A DNA stretch of 55,491 bases from an uncultured Leptolyngbyaceae cyanobacterium. Lineage in GTDB: Bacteria > Cyanobacteriota > Cyanobacteriia > Leptolyngbyales > Leptolyngbyaceae. Positions 17,370-27,096 of this stretch are shown piece after piece; within the stretch, counting starts at the first letter, position 1, and every line of letters begins with the position of its first letter. Location: the NCBI GenBank assembly GCA_938023035.1, contig CALIDI010000036.1, positions 1 through 55,491 on the forward strand, read 5' to 3'. The notes below the pieces were generated by a model. The model worked only from the letters and a program-made list of their open reading frames with translations. It made no database searches and had not been told where the DNA came from. The translations under genes and the position numbers were made by a program.

Positions 17370-17477
17370 TGTAGACGTTTAGAAGTGACCCATGGTCAAC
17401 TACAAGATTTACGTGACCAAGTTCTTCTGGCTCAGTTGAATCATCTGGATAGTGACTCTGATATGGGCCTACTCTAG
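17370..17477 (+). pseudogene. Severed 3' end of the membrane-protein gene
   Basis: After the right-hand target duplication the original reading frame resumes with CRRLEVTHGQLQDLRDQVLL and runs to TAG at 17475-17477 (35 codons). It fuses in frame to the part ending at 17236 if the element and one duplication copy are removed. It has no start of its own. Confidence 0.8.
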
Positions 17478-17800
17478 CGCCTCTGCCTGATTATTGAGGC
17501 GAACCAGACTGTTTTGCGATCGCCAACCTTGAAATCACTCTAGTACCCTACGATGGCAATCAACCCACTGTTCAAAATATGCGTGTTATGGCAGCCGTGT
17601 GATGAAGCACAGAGCACAGGGTTGGAACCCTGCCCCTAACTCCCTTAACCCTCAATGGACTGGTCTTCTAGCGATGGCGATATCTTGTCTTATGAATTTC
17701 TGAATGACCTTCGATTTGTCTAACTTTGATTGATTTGATTCACCACACTTGCACCAATTAAATCACAAAACTACGTCTCTGCTTTTCCAGAATAGAAGCC
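17478..17800. other. Intergenic region before the VWA lipoprotein gene
   Basis: It begins with a hairpin (CGCCTC, 12-nt loop, GAGGCG, about 17478-17505) without a T-run, which may end the kinase transcript. The rest shows no gene. No clear promoter pair is seen. Confidence 0.45.
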
Positions 17801-19618
17801 ATGAAAATTCTAAACATCAGAGTCATTAATTTACACAAGATTTGGCGGCTAGTCTGTTATTTACAGCAGTATATAAAGTCTAATCGCCCGATCATCTTAG
17901 GCTGTATGAGTGGTTTATGTCTGGCTTTCCTGGCTGCCTGTGTCAGTGGTTCTACTTTTACTGTTGATTCTTTTGAGACCGCAGATCGGGTGATTCGGGA
18001 GCAACTCCTGCCCAAAATTCAGGTAGAAACTGTTCATATCCCAGATGCGATCGCCCAGCGCTACACGACTCAACCAGTAGCTGATCCATTGCCCAACCTG
18101 CAAGATTTCCCCCTCTATGGGGCGCAGCCACCAGATAGAGCGAGCAACACCCTCTATCTAGAAATCTTTGGCTCAGCCGATAAGAGTAATGCCAAACGAC
18201 AGGAAGAGCGCTGGCTGGTCGATGTGGCTGAGGCGTTTAACCAGAAGCAAGCGACGACCCGTTCTGGCAAGGTTATTCAGATCGGTGTGCGCAATTTGCC
18301 CTCCGGAATTGCGGCCCGTCTTTTGACTTCTGGGGCGGCAAAACCTGCGGCCTACATCCCAACAAATGCCCTATGGCTACAAATGCTGCGTCAGCAGGGT
18401 ATCAAATTTACTTCTATTGCTCAACGGCTGGCTCCCTGTATGTCTGGCTTTGTTTTGCAAGATCAGGTCTATCGAGATCTCGCTAAAGCGGGAGAAGTCA
18501 ACTTTGAACGGGTATTAGACGCGATTCTGGCAGGCAAGTTACAGGTGGGATATACCAACCCTTACAGTAGCTCCACTGCTCTCAACTTTCTCTACACCCT
18601 GTTTTGGTATAGCGCAAATCATGCCAAAGATGGCAAGTCTTTGACTGTCAGTGATTTACAGTTGCCCCAGATTAATTCAACTTTTAGTGCCTTCCAAAAT
18701 CAAGTTTTAGTAACTTCAGCAACAACTCTAGAGCTAAAAGAAGTTTTTATTCGTGACTATCATAAACTCCAGATCATTGTCTCTGACTCACCCTCTTATG
18801 AAACCTTGAGGAAGCTTCCTGATATGGAAAACTTGATATTTATCCCCTTTGGCATTCCTCAAGAAGGAACTCTTGTTAGCTTTGACTGGAACACCCCAGA
18901 ACAAGTAGAAGCGCTTCGGCAATTCAGTCAGTTTGCCCTTTCCCCGGTTATGCAGGGATGTGCTAGAGCATTGGGTTATCAACTGCCTGCCTCAACTCAA
19001 AACATCCTCACTCCGCCTTTGCCATCGGGGCAGGTTCTGCAAGCAGCTCAATCCTATTGGAAAAAGCGCAAGGACGGAGGGCGAAGTGTCTACATGATGG
19101 TAGTAGTTGATACTAGTGGCTCTATGGAAGGAGAGCGGCTCAATGCCCTGAAACAGAGTTTGCAACGAGCACTGCAAGAAATTAATCTAGGGAATTATGT
19201 GGGATTGCTGAGCTTTAGCGATCGCCCCCACAAAATCGTGTCGCTCGCCCCCTTTGACACCTCCCAGCATCAGCGCTTGCTGGCTGCGATTGATCATCTC
19301 AGAGCAGATGGAAACACCGCCCTATACGATGGGGTGATTGTGGGTCTGGCCGAACTGATGAACTACCGCAAAAAAGACCTTGATGGCCGCTTTTATCTGC
19401 TCCTGCTATCGAACGGTGAAGTCAATAGAGGGCTTAGATTTGAGCAGGTGCAGGGGATTCTCACTGAGAGTGGTGTACGCCTCTATCCAGTCGCCTATGG
19501 TGAAGTCAACCAGCAAGAAATGAAGGCGATCGCCGCTCTACGAGAAGCTACTGTCAAATCTGGCACACCTCAAAATTTGCAAAACCTCCTGAAAGACTTT
19601 TTTCAAACTGCCCTATGA
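17801..19618 (+). CDS. Lipoprotein joining a solute-binding domain and a VWA domain
   Basis: A 605-residue protein. A basic N-terminus and hydrophobic segment end in a lipobox (FLAAC, Cys47), so the mature protein is probably anchored to the membrane on the outside. Residues about 110-415 resemble a type-2 extracellular solute-binding protein (LYLEIFGSADKSNAKRQEE, then a TNPYSSSTALNFLYTLF hinge segment). The C-terminus (about 430-605) is a von Willebrand A domain with MIDAS motif DTSGS (437-441) and the T-containing loop DGNTALYDG. The usual aspartate of LTDG is replaced (LSNGE), which weakens but does not exclude metal binding. It probably senses or captures a ligand in the envelope and contacts partners through the VWA face. 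It lies downstream of the kinase block on the same strand. Confidence 0.85.
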   Translation: MKILNIRVINLHKIWRLVCYLQQYIKSNRPIILGCMSGLCLAFLAACVSGSTFTVDSFETADRVIREQLLPKIQVETVHIPDAIAQRYTTQPVADPLPNLQDFPLYGAQPPDRASNTLYLEIFGSADKSNAKRQEERWLVDVAEAFNQKQATTRSGKVIQIGVRNLPSGIAARLLTSGAAKPAAYIPTNALWLQMLRQQGIKFTSIAQRLAPCMSGFVLQDQVYRDLAKAGEVNFERVLDAILAGKLQVGYTNPYSSSTALNFLYTLFWYSANHAKDGKSLTVSDLQLPQINSTFSAFQNQVLVTSATTLELKEVFIRDYHKLQIIVSDSPSYETLRKLPDMENLIFIPFGIPQEGTLVSFDWNTPEQVEALRQFSQFALSPVMQGCARALGYQLPASTQNILTPPLPSGQVLQAAQSYWKKRKDGGRSVYMMVVVDTSGSMEGERLNALKQSLQRALQEINLGNYVGLLSFSDRPHKIVSLAPFDTSQHQRLLAAIDHLRADGNTALYDGVIVGLAELMNYRKKDLDGRFYLLLLSNGEVNRGLRFEQVQGILTESGVRLYPVAYGEVNQQEMKAIAALREATVKSGTPQNLQNLLKDFFQTAL

Positions 19619-20164
19619 GCTTGCGTTCTAATCCAAAGAGCAATCATAAAATGCTCCAACTTCTTTATCTAAGTTGGCTTTGCTTCATCATTATAGGCGT
19701 GACTCATCAGAAACTATTTGCATCATCACCTCAGACCATATGAATTGATCGAAGTTATTGCCCCTCAGAGCAATGGCAGGTCGTTGCTAAAGTATACGCC
19801 AAGCTCTACCATCAACATCATCAGAAAAAGACACGATTATCAAAAGTTATCGTGTTCAGTAATTTTGGCTAAGAGGAACTAGCTTCGATACCGCCTCCAG
19901 AAGCAATTGCCATGCTCTCAACCTATGGGCGTTCAGCCAGAAGTCGCTGGGCAGCCTTGCAAAAGGCATACCCCCATAGCCAACTTCTAAGCTGCGACTC
20001 AGTACCAAAGGATTTCTAAAGGGGGGGGCTGATTAGCCGTTAGCGGTAACTAGGCACAGCGCTATGGGTAATAGTGCGAACTCAGAAAATCATGTCAATT
20101 TAGACTCTACCTTGATCTTCCAATCCCTCTTAACGGCCTCTATCCTCAGGTAAAACTTGCTTAG
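19619..20164. other. Intergenic region after the VWA gene
   Basis: Forty bases past the stop lies a short stem (CCAACTT / AAGTTGG, 19656-19677) followed by CTTTGCTTC, a weak terminator candidate. The rest of these 546 bp is without supported genes. A G-run of eight sits near 20023. Confidence 0.45.
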
Positions 20165-20548
20165 CTACTCAGGGCGGCTAGACAGAAATTCAGAAATTTG
20201 CCCTGAGAAGGCCTGCTGCTTTTGCCGAGTCTGCTTACGGTACAAGTACCACTGCCGAATGCCTGCCGCAACGACTAGGCCCGAACCGGTACCGGCTAAA
20301 ATGCAAAACCCAACGTTACGAATAGCCACATTGCGCTGCTGCTCTCGCAGGGCATATTGCGGTAGTGTGCTAGGCATCGTCTCGCCAATGACGTTTGGCT
20401 TAATCTGACGACTAATAACAACACTCGTGAGTAGATAAAAGACCGATCCGCCTGTAAGCATGGCGGGCAATAAAATGGATTTTACAGGGGAAGCATTCAT
20501 TGGTTTTGCTGTTAGAGAGTTTAACGGATTGATTATGGGAGGATTCAT
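20165..20548 (-). CDS. Small two-helix membrane protein, unknown function
   Basis: A 127-residue protein with two hydrophobic segments (SILLPAMLTGGSVFYLLTSVV, about 24-44, and NVGFCILAGTGSGLVVAAGI, about 78-97) around a soluble loop with basic residues, and a basic, Gln-rich tail. The layout resembles short hypothetical membrane proteins common in cyanobacteria. An internal ATG at codon 17 is an alternative start; neither has a strong ribosome-binding site. It converges with the VWA gene. No function can be given. Confidence 0.65.
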   Translation of the reverse strand: MNPPIINPLNSLTAKPMNASPVKSILLPAMLTGGSVFYLLTSVVISRQIKPNVIGETMPSTLPQYALREQQRNVAIRNVGFCILAGTGSGLVVAAGIRQWYLYRKQTRQKQQAFSGQISEFLSSRPE

Positions 20549-21324
20549 CCTGGATGTTGCTTGACGAAGGTATGAATTGCCCTCATCCTCAACCCCTCTC
20601 CTAATGGGAGAGGGCGAGTTGGGTAATTCCTATCTAGTTCAGCAACGTTCTCCCTTTACCTAAAGGCTCCAACACGCTTGCGTCGCGCTGGAGAAACCAG
20701 GAATGTTAGCGAGAACAGGCAGTTGAGGTGAAAGTCGAAACTTCACTTAAGTTTGCATTTATTCTAAAAAGATCAGAATTTCTATACCCAATGAAATCAA
20801 AGAAATTTGGTTGATCTTCATCTGCTACTCAACCTAATAAAAACAAGATGAATGCCCTGGAAAACTTTACACACATTTTGTTTTCTTTCTCCGGTCAGTC
20901 TTAGATTGGTACTGCATTCTTTAATAGGCGAATTTTCCAGTTCATGCTTGATGCGCGCGATCGCAAGAGAGCATGTCACCTTTGCCGGCCCTCATCCCTC
21001 AGCCCTTCTCCCAACCTGGAAAAGGGGAGCCGAGCCATCTCAAAGCCCTCTCCTAATTTGGGAGAGAGATTAGAGCAATCCGGGCATACCAGAAAAGGGT
21101 AAGGGCAAAAGTGACACGTCCCTGATTGCAACGTTGATTGTAGCCATATAGGCTTTCCTGAAATCCTGTAGAGCCTGCGCCATCTCAATTCATACCCTAA
21201 GGGATTTTGGACTGGTGATGAGCTTGTCAAATGATGTGCAGTTTTGGTGGGGCAACGCCCTGCCGTGCCAGGCATTCAACCAGATATCTGCCGTATGATT
21301 TGTTTCAATTGGAATCATTCCGTC
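20549..21324. other. Repeat-rich intergenic region
   Basis: It contains a small hairpin of the CCTCTCCTAATGGGAGAGG type near 20600 and a full copy of the four-copy palindromic repeat (listed separately). No gene is supported. An upstream extension of the pentapeptide gene is open from 21244 but looks non-coding. Confidence 0.6.
20967..21116 (+). repeat. Palindromic intergenic repeat, copy A
   Basis: It runs from GAGAGCATGTCACCTTTGCC to GGGCAAAAGTGACA, so its ends are inverted repeats. The inside holds CTTCTCCCAACCTGG and the conserved core GAGCCGAGCCATCTCAAAG. Related copies lie at 31684-31812, 36866-37000 and 39745-39818. Confidence 0.85.
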
Positions 21325-22035
21325 ATGAAGAGAACATTTTTAGTTTTGGTGATCGCCCTTACAGGAGTGACCCTTGCGGCTACCCAACTGCCACAGATAC
21401 GCCCCCATGTGCAGGCGGTAACCAGCCAAATTCCAACTCAGGTGCTTGACCTCAAGCCCCTTCAGCAAATCCGGCCTATGAGTGCTGTGGAGGAATTAAA
21501 ACAAACCCGAAGGTGTGTGAAATGTGATTTGCGCGGCGCTGACTTAAGTGGATTAGATCTGAGTCGTGCGGAGTTGCAGGGAGCGAATCTAATGGGGGCA
21601 AACTTGCAACGCACCCTTCTCATTAATAGTGTGATGACCCAGGTAAACCTGACCCAGGCTAATTTACAGCAGGCTAATCTCCAAGGGGCTGATTTACAAC
21701 AGGCTAATTTGGAGTCAGCCAATCTGCGCCAGGCCCAGATGATGCACGTCAGCCTTGATCAGGCTAATCTGCAATCGGCCAGCCTTGATCGGGCAGAGTT
21801 ACGCGCTGCCAGTCTGGTAGAAAGTAACTTAAAGCAGACAAAGATGCATCGGGCGAGTTTGTATGGGAGCATTCTGATTCGGGCGGATTTGGCGATCGCG
21901 GATTTAAGCAGTGCTGATCTGCGCTACGCCAATTTTCTCGAAGCTAATCTCACCCGCACCAATCTTATGAATGCACAGATGGAGTTTGCCATCCTGCCCA
22001 ATGGCACCACCTACCAGGGAACCGTACCCTACTAG
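21325..22035 (+). CDS. Exported pentapeptide-repeat protein
   Basis: From the ATG at 21325 the product has 236 residues. It opens with a signal peptide (MKRTFLVLVIALTGVTLAA). After a short spacer comes CVKCDLRGADL, the CxxC entry typical of cyanobacterial exported members. About 25 consecutive pentapeptides of the A(D/N)LxX type follow to the C-terminus (GANLM, QANLQ, GADLQ, SADLR, EANLT), which would form a right-handed quadrilateral beta helix. Such proteins are frequent in the lumen or periplasm of cyanobacteria; their roles are mostly unknown. The two cysteines may form a disulphide. It stands alone in orientation and spacing. Confidence 0.88.
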   Translation: MKRTFLVLVIALTGVTLAATQLPQIRPHVQAVTSQIPTQVLDLKPLQQIRPMSAVEELKQTRRCVKCDLRGADLSGLDLSRAELQGANLMGANLQRTLLINSVMTQVNLTQANLQQANLQGADLQQANLESANLRQAQMMHVSLDQANLQSASLDRAELRAASLVESNLKQTKMHRASLYGSILIRADLAIADLSSADLRYANFLEANLTRTNLMNAQMEFAILPNGTTYQGTVPY

Positions 22036-22074
22036 TGCAGCAACCATAAAGTTCCATAGGCTCCTTCATCCCCG

Positions 22075-22100
22075 AAATCAGCTTCAGCTGAAGCTGATTT
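22075..22100. repeat. 26-bp perfect palindrome after the pentapeptide gene
   Basis: AAATCAGCTTCAG is followed immediately by its exact reverse complement. It lies 39 bp past the stop codon. Without a T-run it is not a standard terminator, but it may stabilise the mRNA end or bind a dimer. Confidence 0.75.
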
Positions 22101-22273
22101 GTGCCCAGCTACTTGCTACGGTTTTCGTGATAATGATAAGATAGAAAGCTTTCTCAACATCAGTAGTTGATCACTTGATTTTGTCCTTAACTTTCTAAGT
22201 AAAACACTATATAAATCAGCTCATCTAATCATCTTTGCCCTATTCTCTTACTTGCTAACCTACTTGCTGTGTT

Positions 22274-23035
22274 ATGTTCCAATGTACCTCTCAACCATAT
22301 AAAATTTGCTTGCGAACCATCTTGTTGGTATGTGCGATTTTTGTCACGAATGTGAGTTGTCAGCCTCTCAAACTCCTTGGTTTGAGAGACGACAGCATTG
22401 AACTGCAATTGGGTGTTACCCAGACAGCCCCGGGTACTTATACCATCGCGGGCAATACCAACCTTCCAGAAAACACCCGCGTGGCCGTTGCGGCGGTTCG
22501 CTATCTATCCCTAAAACAGGAGCAACTTCCAGCCGCTGCCACCAAGCCAACCTACTCGATTCTGGCCTACCAGACGGCTCAGGTTAGCCGTGGTCAATGG
22601 CAAGCTCAACTCAATCTCTGGCAAGTAGGGCCGAGTGGCCAATACCAGGAAGCCTGGCAAGCAGAACAGGCCCAACTCAAGCTATCTTTGCAGCCTCAGG
22701 CGGAGGTTCTCTTTTTAGCGATGCTCAATCCCGGTAGTGAGGTAGATCAGTTGCCCCTCCTTGAGAAACGACTGCGCGAGAAAAAGCTGAAGCTAGATGG
22801 CAAGCTTGTTTACACCACTCCTGAAGGGCAGCAATACATTCTGGTGCGTCACAGCCAAATGGTTGCTTTACCTGTTGGGCAAACACGCCCACCTATGTTG
22901 CGGCCAGAAGCAGAAAACGGCGGGTGGGGGCGACGCTATTTAATGCCAGGCGAACCACAAAACCCCTATTTGCTAGAGGCTCCCACCGCACGAAAAACGG
23001 ACGCCCCCTACCGGCGAGATGAGTTTTTACGCTAA
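22274..23035 (+). CDS. Lipoprotein of unknown function
   Basis: A 253-residue protein with an export signal: basic start, hydrophobic core (ILLVCAIFVTNVS) and a cysteine at 29 in VSC, a plausible lipobox. The mature part begins with a beta-rich segment (IELQLGVTQTAPGTYTIAGNTNLPENTRVAVAAVRYL) like an Ig-type fold. It continues with a Gln-rich middle and a proline/arginine-rich tail (GRRYLMPGEPQNPYLLEAP). I do not recognise the family. The tail-to-tail neighbour is the large DUF4347 gene; 37 bp separate them with no visible terminator. Confidence 0.75.
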   Translation: MFQCTSQPYKICLRTILLVCAIFVTNVSCQPLKLLGLRDDSIELQLGVTQTAPGTYTIAGNTNLPENTRVAVAAVRYLSLKQEQLPAAATKPTYSILAYQTAQVSRGQWQAQLNLWQVGPSGQYQEAWQAEQAQLKLSLQPQAEVLFLAMLNPGSEVDQLPLLEKRLREKKLKLDGKLVYTTPEGQQYILVRHSQMVALPVGQTRPPMLRPEAENGGWGRRYLMPGEPQNPYLLEAPTARKTDAPYRRDEFLR

Positions 23036-23072
23036 TCAGGTGGCTATGACGATAGGTTACAGTGGCTATCTT

Positions 23073-26000
23073 CTAAACAGTTAACTCCCAATTAAGGTCG
23101 ATGACTGGGTCAAAGTAGCCGATGCCAGGGAATGAATAACTGCTATCGGCGTAGCGCACAATTGTTTCTCTGGTCTCTTGATTTCGCCAGACGAGGTCTA
23201 ATCGGCCATCTCCATTTATGTCGGATGCCCCCGCTAAGCGCCAGCGTCGGTCTTGAATCTGTAAAACTGATACTACGCGATCGCGGCTTGTGCCCACCAT
23301 TTCCCAGGTGACCACTTCACCGGTTACCGGGTTATACCACAAAATATCTGTAAACCCATCCTGATTAAAGTCTCCAACTCCAGCGACATACCAATTTAAG
23401 TTAATGACTGATGGTAGAGAAATAACACTTTTGCGGATTTGATTGTCTATCTCCCAAACAACATTTTCTCCTGTTTCAGGGTTGCGCCAGAGAATATCGA
23501 CTTGATTGTCTCCGGTAAAATCCTTAACCCCGGCGATCGCCCAGTTCAAGTTAATCACTGGATCTAGAAAAATGACTGACTGGCGGTTGAGGTCATCCAT
23601 CAACCAGACTACATTTTCTCCGGTAACGGTATTGCGCCAGAACCAGTCAGCTTTGCCGTCGCCGTTAAAGTCTCCTGTAGCTTGTAGGTTCCAGATGGGT
23701 AATGGTTGGAGCGGCAGAATTGTCAGTTGTTTGTTAAGATGGAAGTCATTGAACTTCCAGACTGCAATTAAACCATTCGCTTTGTTTGTCCAGATTAGAT
23801 CGGCTCTGCCATCTCCGGTCACATCTTGAGGACTGACAACGGTGATTTCAAAAGATTCTGTAAAGGTGTTAAGAGTACTATCGGTCACTGTGATCGCGAG
23901 GGTCAACTTGTCGCCGTTGGTTAGCAGCAGGCTTTCAGTTGGCTTGAGCTTGAGGGTATAACCACCCGCACCGTTATCAATGACTTCAAATCGATTATCA
24001 TCTATGGCAAAGGTGAAGGTGTCGTTTAAGTCGGGATCTTGGATAGTCAGAATCCCAATAGTTGCTCCTGGCAAGCGGTTTTGAATGGTTTGTTTGGACA
24101 GGGCCAACCCACTGGGGGGATCACCCACTGGGGCAACCATTAATGTAAAGCTGTCTGTATTACTGGCTGTTCCGTCGTTGACCGTCAGGGTAATGGTGGT
24201 GTTGCCGTTGGCATTTGGTGCAGGAGTCACTGCGATCGCCCGATTACCATTTGTGCCCGTCAGCGTTAACCCATTTGCAGGTACTAGGGTTGGGTTGCTA
24301 GATTCCGCCTCCATGGTAAGAAGATTGGCACCTGTCTCAAAGTCAAAGATGCCAAAGTTGAGGGTTTCTGTGGTGCTGTCTTCCTCAATCGCTTGGTCGG
24401 CAATCCCCAATCCACTAACCTGTAGGGTGACATTAGCGATCGCGGCTGCACCATTTGTGTCAGCAGTATTATCACCCAGAAACAGCAGATTCGGAATCTC
24501 GTAAACATCCAAAAATGTTGGAAAAACGGAAGCTGCGCGATAGTCTCTTAGCCGCCCTTCCAAAATTGTCGCGCCATTCGCTAAGAGGGTATAGGTATTG
24601 TCCTTAACAGCCAGGCTGTAGGTCACCAGACTGCCATTATCGACGAAGATTCCACTCTCTGCCTGGGTAAACAGGGTGCGGGTATTATCGGCGGGCGAAG
24701 CATCGGGTTCTAGTCCTGGGTTAACCTGGGTGGTACCATCCTCTTGGGCAAAAATGCTCAATGTCGTTGCATTCACGCGGTTAAAGCCTAGCTCAATCGC
24801 CCGACTAGCATCGTTACTCACGACAATGACGCTGAAGCCGGCTCGATCCGGTTTTCCATCCCCGTTGCGATCGGCTCCTGACAACACCTCACTGATCACC
24901 TGAGTCGTAAAGTTGATCACAAAGCCCCGATCCGTATCCAGGGTGTCCGGGGAAAGTGTGCGCGAAATCCCAGCCCGATCAAAGGGGAAACCTACTGCCC
25001 CCACTGTGTTGTAGGCGATGACGGTGCTGTTACTAGCTGCGTTAAATGCCGTCCAACTCTGACTGGCAGGCGATTGGGTGCCACCGAGTAAAACCGTGCG
25101 GACACCGATTAAGGGCCTATCATTCACCCCGATAACCGTGACGGTTTTGGTAACAGGGGTACTGATACCACCCGCCCCATCGTTTAAGACAAACGTGATG
25201 GTACGACTGCCATCACTCAGATTTTGCGAAACATTGTCATAGCGAATCGCATCCAGCAAATTGGCCACATTCGCCGGGTTTGCACTTGCGTTTAAGGTGA
25301 CGACTAAATCATCCCTCCCAATCCCACCCTGGTAGGTGCCAATCTCTGTACTATTGACTAAAATTCGACGACCGTTTAGGGTCACGCTTCCTGTGGTGCT
25401 CACCGTCAGCCGGTCAGAGGCCAACCCGCCGCTGGTGAAGCTGACTCTGAGACTGCCTGCATCGAAGTTCAGCGAGTCGGAATCGGTGACGATCGCCCCT
25501 GAGGTCAAGGCAACCGCTGTAGCATTTTCGGTGTAGTTAATTCCATCTCCTGGTAGGGTCAGGCTTGGCGGCGCGTCATTCAGGTTATGCTGGTAATCTA
25601 GAAAAACCAGGCTGTTTGTCTCGATTGCCCCTGCTTCTACCTCCAGTAGCCAGTTTCCGTTAGCCCCGGTCAAGTCATCGGAGGCAGCTACATCGGCCCC
25701 AGTCAGTTGGTTCAGAAGATGGACAAAAGCCTGTCCCAATTCCCCTGCGGCAACATGACAACCGTAAAGGAGAATATCCCCCGCCTCTGTCAGCGCCTGT
25801 TGCCAAATTGCCAGCTCTGCCACACGGGTTTGCAAGTCATTGGCGGTCACCCATGCTCCCCCCAGTTGTAGACCTCCTGGGGTACCGTGAGACAAGATGT
25901 GAATGCTCTCGACGTTTTGGCGACCTACTAGCGTCTGCGTAATCTGGGCGATCGCATCCCCCAATGGATCGAGCTGGTACACCTCAATCGCTTCGTTGAC

Positions 26001-26177
26001 GCTATCTAATAAAGCCCAGCCATCGGCGACGGCAGCGTCAATAAACAGGAGAGAAGACGCTCTCAGGGAAGTGCTTGCATCCAAAGATGGCATGACTGCA
26101 AACGCCGAAGGCTCATAGGGGCGAAACATATCCACTGGAGCCGCGATCGCGGGATTGGGTAAAACGGGGGAAATCAT
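23073..26177 (-). CDS. Large DUF4347 / cadherin-like / FG-GAP surface protein
   Basis: A 1034-residue protein. Residues about 40-195 form a DUF4347 domain (IHILSHGTPGGLQLGGAWV, DILLYGCHVAAGELG). Bacterial Ig/cadherin-like repeats follow (NDAPPSLTLPGDGINYTEN, SRTITFVLNDGAGG, TITLTVNDGTAS), with an inserted calcium-dependent region containing DRNGDGKPD. The C-terminus has five FG-GAP/VCBS repeats of the form (T/N)GDG.(A/L)D..WRN..TGE.VVW, probable calcium-binding beta-propeller blades. There is no cleavable signal peptide, which fits type I secretion of such proteins. Proteins of this group are thought to act in adhesion or the outer surface. It is transcribed alone. Repeats make recombination within the gene likely. 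Confidence 0.88.
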   Translation of the reverse strand: MISPVLPNPAIAAPVDMFRPYEPSAFAVMPSLDASTSLRASSLLFIDAAVADGWALLDSVNEAIEVYQLDPLGDAIAQITQTLVGRQNVESIHILSHGTPGGLQLGGAWVTANDLQTRVAELAIWQQALTEAGDILLYGCHVAAGELGQAFVHLLNQLTGADVAASDDLTGANGNWLLEVEAGAIETNSLVFLDYQHNLNDAPPSLTLPGDGINYTENATAVALTSGAIVTDSDSLNFDAGSLRVSFTSGGLASDRLTVSTTGSVTLNGRRILVNSTEIGTYQGGIGRDDLVVTLNASANPANVANLLDAIRYDNVSQNLSDGSRTITFVLNDGAGGISTPVTKTVTVIGVNDRPLIGVRTVLLGGTQSPASQSWTAFNAASNSTVIAYNTVGAVGFPFDRAGISRTLSPDTLDTDRGFVINFTTQVISEVLSGADRNGDGKPDRAGFSVIVVSNDASRAIELGFNRVNATTLSIFAQEDGTTQVNPGLEPDASPADNTRTLFTQAESGIFVDNGSLVTYSLAVKDNTYTLLANGATILEGRLRDYRAASVFPTFLDVYEIPNLLFLGDNTADTNGAAAIANVTLQVSGLGIADQAIEEDSTTETLNFGIFDFETGANLLTMEAESSNPTLVPANGLTLTGTNGNRAIAVTPAPNANGNTTITLTVNDGTASNTDSFTLMVAPVGDPPSGLALSKQTIQNRLPGATIGILTIQDPDLNDTFTFAIDDNRFEVIDNGAGGYTLKLKPTESLLLTNGDKLTLAITVTDSTLNTFTESFEITVVSPQDVTGDGRADLIWTNKANGLIAVWKFNDFHLNKQLTILPLQPLPIWNLQATGDFNGDGKADWFWRNTVTGENVVWLMDDLNRQSVIFLDPVINLNWAIAGVKDFTGDNQVDILWRNPETGENVVWEIDNQIRKSVISLPSVINLNWYVAGVGDFNQDGFTDILWYNPVTGEVVTWEMVGTSRDRVVSVLQIQDRRWRLAGASDINGDGRLDLVWRNQETRETIVRYADSSYSFPGIGYFDPVIDLNWELTV

Positions 26178-27096
26178 AAAAATCTCGAAAAGGTAGGGTA
26201 ATACATCTGACAGGTCTGGTTCTTTTAATCGTCTGGCTGGATTGTTGAGCTGGGGTAGAAACTAAATAATTCACCTTGCCAACTCTTTCATACACGCTCC
26301 CCGCCGCGATCGCTTGAGAGACTCAGCCGTCTTCACAAAAGCAACACCAGAATAGCCTTGTTGTACCGCTCTGCATAACCACCGACTATCCTATTGCTCC
26401 GGCAGCAATTGAGCGTGCACTTTTGCCGCTGAAACCTACAGCAATTCCAGCCCTCTTTTCGCAACTTTCATTGCCGGGTTCATAGGTCATACTGCTCTCC
26501 TGAAGAGCGCTGAATTCTTTGTAATTCAAAAGGGGCAGTTGATTACAGTAAGTAGCCGGGCGCAATTAAATTGAAGATGACTTCGGATGTAGCGAGGAGC
26601 ACCTCTGCCCCCCGTTTCAGCCGTAGGCTTTCCGACCAAAGCTACCTATCATAGAAATCATGGGGGTTATAGAGTCTGACCTGAGTTAGGAGTCAAACCA
26701 ATTGAAGCAGAATGCTGGTAAATCTGGGTGACGACGCCAAAGTTATTGGCAACCGCTCAACTGGAATGTTTTATCCCGGTTGACTGAACGAATTGTGACA
26801 ACTGAACGTTTTATCCGGATCCTGGGTCTTAACTTTTAGTAAAAATAAAATATTGCTCCAGTTGTAGACGGCCCATTTCGCCCATGAGCAAACAAAAAAC
26901 TTCAAACTCAATGTGGCGCAACTAAATTCTTAGTCATGGCATCGCACCCAAGTAAAAAGCTAACCTCGGCTTGGTGCTTAGACATTGCCCTGCTGCAAAT
27001 GTTCTTACTAGAGCCATCCATATCATCAGCTTCTATCCGACCTCCATCTGGGTGCAGCTTATGTTCTAGCCCCATAACCCTAACCAGGAGGAATCT
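26178..27096. other. Long divergent intergenic region
   Basis: These 919 bp separate two divergently read genes. Apart from the direct repeat at 26758-26818 I see no gene, RNA or repeat. A frame at 26936-27136 overlaps the next gene's start and lacks coding character. Confidence 0.5.
26758..26818. repeat. Imperfect direct repeat, possible regulator sites
   Basis: CAACTGGAATGTTTTATCCCGG (one form, 26758-26779) and CAACTGAACGTTTTATCCGG (26799-26818) share 18 positions and start 41 bp apart, about four helical turns. They lie roughly 280 bp before the GlsB-like gene. Confidence 0.5.
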
